Of a stretch of 64,000 bases of DNA, positions 49,301-61,300 are shown piece after piece. Below the pieces are notes generated by a model, which did not search any database, was not told where the DNA came from, and was given only the letters and a program-made list of their open reading frames with translations. Position 1 is the first letter of the stretch; every line of letters starts with the position of its first letter. The stretch is from Procambarus clarkii. Its lineage: Eukaryota; Arthropoda; Malacostraca; Decapoda; Cambaridae. The position numbers were made by a program, and so were the translations under genes. The stretch covers positions 30,515,252-30,579,251 of the forward strand of contig NC_091219.1 of assembly GCF_040958095.1 (NCBI RefSeq), in the 5' to 3' direction.

Positions 49301-52300
49301 ATACCCTTGTAACGTACGATTATGTTACGTTGTTGAATAGATTAGATACACAGTATTTAGTGGGTTTTCATATTTATTTAGTAGTTTTGGATACATCAGT
49401 ATCATAGACGTTGAGACAGAGCTTGGAACAGAGCAGAGCTGAGTGAGGCAGGAGTCGTGGAGCTCTATGTGGGAGAGTGTAGCGGCTCGATTGAGGAATT
49501 GCAAGTGTCTAAACTTGATGGGGCTTGAGACAGCGTTGTAGCTCGATGCGGTCCTAGTCTGCTGTCTGCTCTGAGTTGAAGCTGTACTGTCCTGGGGTTA
49601 ACTAGAACTGTACACGCCGAGTGCTACATTCTTGAGGTTGAAGAGATGTGGTAAGTCCTAAGCGTCTGTATTGTAGTTCACTGAATCACTGTGGAAATAA
49701 TTGTACTGTCGGCTATTCATTTTTTGCTTGCTTATATTTGGTGACTACACCTCAACTTCCTCCAACCAGGATGAAAAGAATGTTATTTGTAAATATGGCT
49801 AGGATTATAGCTTGTGAAATTAGTGCTAATTAGTTATGCCATTAACACTTTCGCTCGGGGATGACGCAGCATTGCGTCATCCGTTTACTGGCGGTAATGC
49901 CGGGGATGACGCAGCATTGCGTCATCCACTTTAAAAATTCGCCAAAAATCAGGTTTTTATCCGATTTTTTTGGGACTGGTTTTAAAATGTGCGCCGATAT
50001 CTTCCCATTTTCTTTGTTGAGCCTCGTGGCCCTCAGGCGGCTTGGCACACGCCGTGGGCCCATTGTCTTTGCTCCACTGTTGTGACCAATGTCGCCTCCC
50101 CTCGCATCTCAAACGTGTGAACATTTCGGCTATTTCCCGTGGCTATATTTCTTACTGCGGCTTTAGAAACTATCTACGCTTACTCCACGATGGATAGTAA
50201 TCATGAACAAGGCCCTTCCAGGAAGAAAATTGCGAAAGAAAGGCTTGAAAAGGGTGGGAATTGGGAGTGTAGCAGGAAGGCCTCTGAGCACTCACTCACG
50301 GCTAACGCGTGGCCCGTCTTCAATTCGTCGGCGGTTGGAGCGTGACCAGGTTTTTTTTTTTATATGCTAATGTTCCTCTAGAGAATTTTATTACGAACCC
50401 ATTGAGACCAAAATGAAAGACCTAGGACAAAAATTGAGGTGACCAGAGTGAAAATAGTGAAAACATTTTATCCCGTTTGCGCGCTCCCGGGTAACTCGTT
50501 CGCACTTTCTCTGTTTGCTGTGGGTAATTAGCCGGGCTTTTGGAGTTTATATGCATTTAGTGCTGTAGAGAATTTTATTGCGAACACAATGATACCAAAT
50601 TTAATCTCGTAGAAGGAGAATTGAGGTGACAAAGTTGAAGAGAGTATAGACTTTTCGGAATTAACGCGCGCTTCCGTGACACGCTGGGGCCCATATCGCC
50701 CTGTGGAGGGGTGGCGCGCGGGGTGAGCGAAAGTGTTAAGCTAATGAGAGACTGTAGTGAGTATATTGTTTGTACTTACTACAGAACTCCCCCTGCCAGG
50801 GAATGAAAGAAAGACAATTCAACAAAAAATATGAGTCTACTGTTTCCTGGGTCGCTGTGGAGCATGTAGTCCGGTACCAAAATACGCAGGCAGTGCGTGG
50901 ACAAGCTCGGAGTAGCAGGAGAAAAGAATGTAAATAATTGTGGCGTCCTTGGGTCTCTGGTGGAGCAATTAGATCTGGGACTGATGGGCTCGGGCACCAT
51001 GACCATAGGAGGTAATGTAGGCACATAGTTAAGACGAGGGGATCACTGCTAGAGCATAATTGTCCTGGAGGCGACGATCAAGAGTCAGAAATGCAAGCTG
51101 TAGGTCCTGTACTGCGCAAGGAAAATGCTCGAGTCGGCAGCATAGCAGAATGCAGTAAACGTGTAGATGAATCTGATGACAGAGCAGCTGTCGTGGGTGT
51201 CCCTGTAGGACAAGCAGTGCCCTGGCAGCGATGGAGAGTCGGCAGGACAGGCTGTAGATCCCACATGATGAAGCTGCCAGATGAGTAAGTAACGATCGTG
51301 GTGTAGCAAGCTGTAGCAGATGCAAATGCAAAGATGATCGTGATGAAAATCATAGTTGTGGCGAGGGTGTTGGCAGCGTTCCATGACAGCTGGCTGCGGT
51401 CCACAGCAAGCAGCAGCAGCAGTAGAGGTCCAGTGAAAGGGCCGAACCAGCCACGTACAGGACCGATTCGACCTGTTGAAAGAGGCGGAGCCGCGGGAAA
51501 ACACCCCGCGTTTGGACACCTATCAAGCAGTGTCTGAAAATAAGGATGGGCTGGCCACCAAGGAACCATAAGGACTACTCCCATGGGAATGGGCTCCAAC
51601 CGAGCCAGAACCCGAAGCAACAGCTGGACAGGGAGAAGAGGAACAGGTACCCCCACCTTAATCAGTCCTGCCGAAAGGCATCCACCATGAACGCCTCGCA
51701 GGCAGGTAAGGGTGCCACATAGAATGGGCGACGCCTAGACCATGCCGACTCGAAGACTTCCATGGCCAGGAGTCCGTACATCTGGCAGAGCCAACGAAAC
51801 GAGTCGGCGACGACCGGCCAATCCACGAACAGAGGAATGAACCGAGACAGCTGGTTGACATTAGCTTACGAACTGATGCTAGGCAGCCGGCGCGGTAGGT
51901 CCAGGGCTCCCCCCCTCCCCTCTCGGGGCGGGGAGGGCTGCGCGGACGATCGACGCAGCAGTAAAGTGTGATGTTTGCTTTGTTTCCTTGGGATTGTAGG
52001 GTGTTTCTACCTCTTTGTTCGGTTTTTTGTTACCATGTGGGGTTTATTTTGTTATGCCTACCTTTCTGGGTGCCTAACCCCGATCGATGGCAGATAAGGA
52101 AAACCCCAACCACAATGGGGTTTTCCAGGGCCATTGCTCCCTGAAACCTCTCTGAAGGGGCCAGGTTATGGCGCTGGTCCCTGGTAGGTCTGAACTCCTT
52201 AGCTAATGTCCCAGTCTAATATAACATACATCCTAAACACTATGGTTATCAATATGGATTCATCTGCATAACAAAGAAAATGCTGAAATGTAAACTAGTT

Positions 52301-55300
52301 AATTTCAAAATACTGTATCATATTTCCCAACCTGATTTTGTTCTGTTATTGGTTTTCCTCGAAATATCATCTGGGCATAATATTTGTATGCTGCAGTTTC
52401 AATACTTCGAAAAACAAGTCGGGCAGCGAGAGATCCCAAATTACTCACCACCTGTGTGCATTTATAGTTAGTTAGTTGTATAATGAAGAAATTATGGATT
52501 ATCAAAATGAAAGTAAAATTTTAAGGTTGAACCAAGAATAGTGAAAAAATCAGCATTGAATGTAATGAAACGTCATTTTCTGGGTGTGCCCCGGAGGCTC
52601 CCTGGGGCTACCGGATTGATATACACTATATTAATCTGGGGCTTCAGTTAATGGAGTTCTGCCTAATGGAGACCACAAACCAGAACCTGGCCTCCTCTGA
52701 GAGATGCAGGGAGCAATGGCCTAAGGAAACCACGTTATATTTGAGCATATTCCATGTCTGCCAAAAACTGGGGTTAGGCACTCAGAAAGGTAGGCATTCC
52801 AAAAACAAACCACACTTGGTAGGAAAATTGCAAACCCAAGACCAAACAGAGAAACAGAACTCCCCCAATAGAAAATAAGCAAATGTCATCCACTGCTGCT
52901 GCACCGCTTGTCCGTGCAGCTCCACCCCCCCCCCCCCCTCCCCATTTCCCCGGAGGAGGAGGAGAGAGGAGTCCTGGACCCCCTCATGCCAGCTGTCCAC
53001 TCTTCAGTTCGAAGAGTGGACTTTAAAGAGAAAGGGAGTTTTCGTGAAGTCATCACAACAACACGTATATACTGTATATTAAACTCCAATTATTCTTATA
53101 CAACAGTCTAGTGTTTAAACTTAATAAAAAAGTAGTCACTAGGACTGGCTATAATATAATTAGCAGTAAAAGTACAGCTTGCTTCCCTAAATCCTTAAAA
53201 TAAACTCCATAATAGAGGCTCAATAGAATATCGAGAGAATATTATTGGAACACGAACTGGGGAAAGGAGAGGTAGTCACGCTCTCACACGGACAGAGCTT
53301 GTAAACAAAACAGAGGGGGCTACTCACAACACGCGCAACTCATCAAAGGATCCACTACGATCCGACCAACCGAGAAATTACCATAGTGACCTCAATAACA
53401 AAGAGAAGAGCTCAGTTCCCGACTTCCTTACATCTTTTACTGGTAGTGATCACTATTAAATATTTGATAGGTTAGTTTGTTAAGCTGCAGGCGAGGCCCC
53501 ACAAAGTGAGTAGTGTTTTACTCAGCATCACACCCCATTTAATTCATGTCACACCTGTTCTTTAATAATGGAGCCATTATTAAAGCCCATTCTTTGGCAG
53601 GTAAGCTTGTGACCTGGAGATATTAGTGAGCTGACCACCTATAACCTGGGAAGCTTCCATGTATGATATAGTTGGCTTTACAGATGCCATTTTATGGATG
53701 CCATGACATGGCCCAGCACCTAGACCACATGTGACCCAACAAACACAGATGTTGGGACCACACAATGCCTAATAAGGCCATAGCAACTATCACAGCTAAG
53801 GCCATCAATTTACATTATATTGACCCAGTAGGTTGTAGTATTATAATACTGTAGTCTAATTACCACCATATGTGGTATAATTTATATAAATTTAATGGTA
53901 AATGTTTACAGCTTATTATATAACCACCAATTGTGGTGTAAGTTGTACACATCCCTCCCAACTATGTGCAGGTAAATTCTGGCAGGCTGAAATTAACATG
54001 CTGTCCACTTAGAATCATAATTCAATATTGAAGTAAACTAAAAAATACAAAATAAATAATCACTAATTAAAAACAAATACTGCCTGCTAGGATTACCCCA
54101 TAGAGACAACTGGCTGCAACCTGCGACCCAAAGCAACACATGAATGACTGGGACCAGGAATATTCATCAAATAACAAGCAGCCAGGACCCTGTTTGACCT
54201 CCAAAACCCCCCATGCCAGAATGTCAGCCCAAGACATGTTCCCAAACACTGCGGCTAAAACTGCATACTTACAAAACACTGCATACTACCCTCATGCCCT
54301 TACATAGTAACGAGAGTAGACCACACACTGGTTAGGCTTAATAACCCTTTGGACGACCTGAGAGACCCGAGCCCTGGAACAGGGAATGAGGGAAATCAGA
54401 TTAACACAAAGCGGGTTCATGGCCACAGAAGCCAAGGTGTGCATTTAATGGCGCAGAGCCACAACCAGACACAACACAGGCAGAACCCCAGCCTGACCAC
54501 CCAAGTATCAATAACCCAAGGGCCCCTCCGGAAGCTCGCTGTCTTGTTCTTCACCAGAAAAGATGAAGACGGATGCAACCAAACAAACCAATCACCAGGA
54601 CCAAAAGAGCAGAAACCTCTGCATTGGAGGAAAGCATAAAGCTCACCGACCTGACCCCCAGAGGCCAATGCTAACAGAAACAGCGCCTTCTGAAAGCAAT
54701 CGTGAATCGAAGAGGCCATTACAAACCAAGGAGGAAAGAGAAAAGGAGAGCACCTGGGTTCAAGGACCAGGAGGGCTCAGGCAGCACATGAGCAGGCCAA
54801 AGATGAAACAAAGCACAAGAAAGCTTATGGAATGGGGGGTGGAAGTAACATCCACTTCGAATGCAAGCTACTACCCTACTTGCTACTACAAGCTACTACA
54901 TGCGGTGCTGACTCTGCCAGCACCGCATGATAAGAGGCAACAGTATTTGTCATAAGATGACGGTCCAGAAAGAACCAAAAAAGGACAAAACAATCCAAAC
55001 AGAAACAGAAGACAACCTATGAAGAGAGGAAATGGTGAAAAGAACGCCAAGAGACTTCATACTGTCCCCGAGACAAAGACTGCGAGTGGGACATCATCAG
55101 TGAAGTCACCTGATCACCATACAAGTGGTGATACACCTGCGTCAAAAAGACCAGACACGAAGAGTGGAGGAGTAGATCGAATTAAACAGATATATGACCG
55201 GCCAGATCTGATGGAAGGGAAGCGAAGACACGGAAAATGCCCTAGTTCAGACACCAAGCAAGTAGTGCCTGAAACCAAGACTATGTTGGCCATCAAGGAG

Positions 55301-58300
55301 TCACAGGAATGACTCTCCTGCAATAAAACTCCAACCAAGCTAGAACCCAAAGCAACAGTAGGACGGTGGGGGGGGGGGAGAGAGGTAAAGGTAACCCCAC
55401 CTTTACCAGTCTTGCCGAAAGGCATCGTCTGCGATGGCTCCGCAGTCGAGAAAGAGCACCACATATATTCGGAAACGCCAGGACCACGTCAATGCAAGAG
55501 GTCCACCACCGGGGACCCATTCGTCCGACTGAGCTAACTGTAGGAGTCGGCGTTGACCATCCATTCCAGGGACAGGGTAATGAACCGGGACTGGCCATCG
55601 GCCAGAACGCTGGACACCCCCGATGTCAACCGCAGAGAGAGCTGAACCCTGAGAATCCAGCAGACGAGTCACTTGAAACGAGAAGCCCCTAAGAGCCAAG
55701 GACCAAAAAGACCCCCCCTCCCTCATGGTTCAATCAATGAACCACTGGGGAACAAAACGAATGGAGCTAGATCATATAGCTAGATCATATAGCGACCCAA
55801 ACTCGCTGCAGCGAAAGCCATACCGCCGCAGCGAAAGCCATACCGCCGCAGCGAAAGCCCCACTGCCGCAGCGAAAGCCACACTGCTGCAAACTGGTGAG
55901 CACTGGTCACAAAATCTTAGCTGAGAAACGAGGCATCTGTGAATGCAGATTGCAAGAGAGGCGGAAGGGATGTCCCCAAAGGAACCAGAACAGGCACTGA
56001 AGCCAGACCCGACAAGCAAACCAGCACAGTGAAGTTCAGATTCCCACATAACTGTTCGAGCAACTGCTGAGTGACCCGGGAACACCCCAGGAACCGCTGA
56101 AGGTTGGACCGCAGCCGCAGCAATGCCTCTGGAGGAACACACACAGAAGCGGTCCGAGGGTCCCAAACTAGGCCCAGCCAGGTCCAAACCTGGGGATGGA
56201 ACCAGATGGGACTTCTTCCAGTTTGCCAGGAACCTGAACCCGGCGAGCTGGGAAAGATTCACACCCCTGGTGAGCAGACGACCAGACCGGCTGGAAGCCC
56301 ACACTATCCAGTTGTCAAGGTAGGCAAGAACCCCAAACCCCTAGCAGACACAGATGGGTCACCACGAGCCGTCAAAGATTGAGGAAAGATGTACACGTTC
56401 GTAAGTGCTTGCTTTCGTGAATCTGGCCCCTGGGGATCCTCACTTTCCCTCCCAAAGGGGGGGGGGGGAACTCTGTTTGATACTGCTTGATGGGGTTCTG
56501 GGAATTCTTCTACTCCCCAAGCCTGGCCCAAGACCAGGCTTGACTTGTGAGAGCTTGGTTCACCAGGCTGTTGCTTGGAGCGGCCCGCAGGCCCACATAC
56601 CCATCACAGCCCAGTTGGTTTTAGAAAACAATCCAGTTTTCTCTTGAAGATGTCCACGGTTGTTCCAGCAATATTTCTTATAGTCGCACTATAGAGGGGT
56701 GAGAAACTCTACGGACAAATGGCACGGCAGCAGTAGATGACGTTTGCTTACAGGTATTTCCTTGTTTTCTTTTGGAGGAGTTCTGTTTCTCTGTTTGGCC
56801 TTGGGTTTGCAATTTTCTACCAAGTGGGGTTTGTTTTGGAATGACAACCATTCTGGGTGCCTAACCCCAGTCGATGGCAGACATGGAATACACACAAATA
56901 CAAGGGGGGGTTCCTTAGGCCATTGCTCCCTGCATCTCTCTGAGGGGGGGGGGGGGCCAAGTTCTGGCTCAAGGTCCCCAGTAGGCAGAACTCCAATAAC
57001 TGAAGCCCCAGACTAATATAGCGTATATCAGTCCAATAGCTCCAGAGAGCCGAAGGGCTCGCCACAGAGAAGTAAAAATTTATTCTGTTTATAGTAACAA
57101 AATTATATGAATATGTATGTGCTTGGCACAGTGGCCATATCATAACCAATGAGGATGATACTGTGCAAAGTTGTCTATGGAGAATTTGAAGTACAGTAAA
57201 GAGGTGTGTGTGTGTGGAAAATAGTATTAGTGTATTGTAAATAGTAAATGAGGATTTAAAGTGTTGATGGGGCTAAAGAAATAGATAATCCAACTCTATA
57301 AGAGTGGCATACACAGTAACATTGATGATGATGATGATGATGATGATGATACATATAACAACCAATGGGCAGTGATGCAGTAAGATAGAAGCAACTAGTT
57401 TGGTATTCTTCATCAAATTATAAATATAGAATTGATGGATAAGGCTCACTTTATGGTTTCTCATATCAAGACCATCTAGGCCAAACAGTGATTGTGTTAT
57501 GGGCGAGTTTAATTTTAGTAAAATAAATTGGATTAATAAAGCAGCGAATACTGACATAGATGAATTTTTTAGAATTAGTTGATTACTTCCTTAGTAACAC
57601 ATTAAGAAGCTGACATGGGAAAATAATTTTTAGACTTAGTGTTAGCTAACACTAATAAATAATATCAAAATAGGGAGTAAGTTAGAGAACAGTAATCACA
57701 AGAAAATCAGATTTAGCATAGAATGGAATAGAATGCAAGAGAAAATTCTGTTAAGGTGCCAGATCTCCAAAAAGCTGAATTTAATGGACTAAGAAATTTC
57801 TTGGAAAGAATAGATTTGACAGCCCTAACCATGTAAACATGGTAGGTGGGCTGGTCTTGGAAAGCGATGTGAACCTGGCAATGTGTGGCGTAACAAGGGA
57901 CTGCGATGTAGATTTAAAACATAGCTTAAAATATATATAAATATTCTTAGCAAAGCCCAGGAACATAGTATATTATATAAATTGATTAGATCAAATAATA
58001 ATGATCCCAAATGGATAACTATGGGTCTAAAGAACCTTATATATAAATAGAAAGCTTTGTATAAAAGGATTAATAATGGGGAAGTCAATCTAGAACAATA
58101 ATTTGTCAAACAAGTTAGAAATGTTAAAAATAAGGAAAGCAAAAAGAAATTATGAAGTTTGTGCAACACAACAGGACATGCAAAGACAAATCCAAAATGT
58201 TTTTCTGTGTGGCGTCTGTGTAATAACCTACACTTGGAAAATATTAGAAGGGCTAGTTCTAAATCTGCACTCAGAAATAAGACCACACGAGACCAGGAGA

Positions 58301-61300
58301 CATGGCAGGATGTGCAAAATAGCCCCAATGAAGAGCAGAGGTGCAATAGGAATGTTAAGAGAGAACTTAACATCAAAGACCGAAGACATTTTCAACACAC
58401 TTTTCCCAAACATACATGACATAACTGGCCGACTTCTTGCAGTGTTCAAAACAGAACTCGACAAGCACCTTCAAAGGACAGCTAATAAACCAGGCTGTGA
58501 TTCATACATAAGGTTGCGAGCAGTCACATCAAACAGCCTGGTGGTGGATCGACCAGCAACCTGGTCAGAGACCGAGCCATCAGGTCATTAACACCTAGAA
58601 TCTTCAACAGATAGAAAATTGTAGCCCCTTGTGGCTCCCTGAAAGTATGTCAAAGAGATAGCTCCCAACTACTGGATCACATCAGCCATGTTGTTCAGTT
58701 TGGCCTACCGGGGATCAAAACCAGAACCAGCCCCCCCCCACCCCCCCGCCTCAGGAGCAGTGAGCAGGTGACACTCCTCCACCTCACTGAGAAAGGCATC
58801 CCGAAAGTCAGCAAACTGATAAAGACCACTGCTGGGTTCAAAAGAGACTGAAGCCTCACAAACCTGCCGAATGAATTCCGCTAACAATGTTAACAAATTA
58901 TTGAATCTCTGAAAACAAGCATCGTCTTGTTCACCCCCACCTCTCTCCCACTTGTTTGGGGAGGGTGGGCTGGGGCTCACACTGCACACTAGATAGAACA
59001 GTCAGTTCTTTTGCTGATGCAGTGTGTACAACATGTCTGCAGTAAGGCTTCTGGATTGTCTGTAAACAGTGGCTGGCCCCAGTGCCTTTCAGCTAAGTGC
59101 CTTTTTGAACTGTGCCCTGTGTAGCTTGGTTGGTATATTCTTGGTGTAGTGTAGGCTTGACCTTTTAGAGTGATTGGAGCTGTAAGTGTTCAGGGCTACC
59201 TACCCTGAGAGCTCTCTAGCACTACCCTTGCACTGACAATTCTCTCTTTTCTGGTGTGTTTGAGAGTTTGCTCTCTTAGTGGTCCATCCTGCTTGGGGTG
59301 GCCCTTGCCTTGGGTGAGTTAAGAGTATAGTTGTCTTGTTGGGTAAAAGACACCTCTGACCCAGAGTCTTGTAAGGTCTGCGCTGCTCGTGTGGCTCATA
59401 TCTGACCCTCCTGATGAAGTTCTGAGTATAGTTGTCTTGACCTGGGTCAGGAAGGAGCAATGGCTAGTGGGCCACACCAGCTTGTTGGCTTGTGTGCTTG
59501 TTCATACAGTGTGCCAAGGTCGGCATTCACATCCATGTAGCCCAGGCTGTGTTGGCTAACTTTTAAGTCCAGCATAGCATCCCCAGTGCCTGAATGTCCT
59601 GTTTAGTTTACCCTTCAGGCCCTGGAAATTCCTTATGGGTTCAGTGTGGCCAATGGATATTCCCTCTGAGCCCATTCTCACCTTGTGCATATTGAGAGTT
59701 GTTCATCCTTACAATGGGTGACAACCAATTATTATGCCTCCTCCATGCCACTTGTTGGGTCAAAGACACCTCTGACCCAGAGTCTTGTAAGGTCTGCGCT
59801 GCTCGTGCGGCTCATATTTGACCCTCCTGATGAAGTTCATGCATGTCAGGCAGTGGGCTTTACAGGTTCATTTTGCCTGTCTTCAGTAGTCTAGGTAGTC
59901 TCCAGAGCATCCAGTTGGCTGCCCCGGAGATAGTCCACTTTGTGTTTAGGGATGCTGAATTGGAGGTGTTGATGAACTTCACCTTGGTTCTTAGGAACCA
60001 AGACAGGATTTTATCACAGATGTTGTAAGGAGAATGAACCTACTGAGCATGACAGAGAATAGAGGTTTAGGCCACAACTAATGAGTCACCTCAGTGAACA
60101 CAACAGCAAAGTAAAAATATATGTTTATTTTGATTCAATTCAGATTGAGGATATGAAAGAATGACACAAGGAACTACAATTAATATATCTGGTGAACCTC
60201 ATTTACAATGACAAAGGAAGTACAAGTATAGAACAGAGAGCTAATTTATATTGATGAGAGAGAGAATGTCTGTTTGTCTGTCAGTACAAGGTTGGAGGCC
60301 AGCTGCTTAGGCTAACCTCATCCATCTTTGCAGGGCAAATGGTCTGAGGTATGGGACGGACATAGGCTGATCAGGGTCACCAGAATTCAATAGGGAACAA
60401 CATGCCATGTTCACATACTGATCCCCTTAACTGCTTTTTGCACTGCCTGACTAAATACTGTATTAAAAAAAATAACAGTTCAAAACAAACTTTTTTTTCT
60501 TATAACAATATGAAAATTATGCACTGATCTCAGGAAAATTAACTGAAATTTTATATTCATATACTTTGCCCATAGCAACATAAAATAGATAATCCTTCCA
60601 TAGCTTCACAGGCTTTCTCAAAGCCAATGGGAAACTATTATATGTTTTTTATTTTTCTGAGGGGGGGGGGTTGAGGAGAGATCTATTTTTTATTATAATA
60701 TCTTAACACATTGTGCACTGATATAGCAAGAACTACTACAAATATTTTATTAATCATACTCTGGCCGTAAAGAGCAAAAACTTGCAAGTTAACACTATCA
60801 CACTCTTCAAACGTCCCTGGCGTCCGATTTTTTTTGAGTCCGAGCATCGGACTGTGCTGGCGTCCGATAAAAAAATATTTCTATAAAATTCATTTATTAT
60901 CCGATTGACTTTAGGATAGTTTCAAAATGAGCGCCTTTAGAGTGCGCACAATTTGATATCAAAATGAAACTTGATGTCAGAACACTTGAAAGATTATAAA
61001 TACGTTTTTGGTAAAATTTTTAAAATATTTGTTAAAATTCTATTTATTGTGCTATTATTATGCGACTAGTTTTAAAATGCGCGCCTTTAGATTGCGAACA
61101 ATTTGATACCAAAATGAAAGATGTAACACGAAAATTTATGTCAGAACACTGGAAAGATATAAATAATTTTGTGATGATGAGCGTCCTAAATTAAAATATT
61201 TGTTAAAATTCCAGTTATTGCTCTATTAGTATGGGAATAGTTTTAAAATACGCACCATTATATTGCGAACAATTTGATACCAAAATGAAAGACATAACAC

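Larger units (their letters stand above)
54061..56400 (-). mobile_element. DIRS-like fossil, pol region (best copy)
   Basis: Minus-strand frames near 55780-56304 read as the reverse transcriptase of DIRS-type elements, continuing into the RNase H region. 54100-55260 aligns with the copy at 39600-40840. A 20-bp tandem repeat lies at 55806-55887. Broken by many changes; old. It occupies the largest RFT1 intron, sense to the gene. Confidence 0.6.

Noticed and set aside
51078-51656. 192-codon minus frame with a hydrophobic stretch
   Set aside because: It crosses the boundary between two unrelated fossil elements, so it cannot be one gene.
53580-53765. 61-codon minus frame
   Set aside because: No family resemblance, and it does not fit RFT1 order or phase.
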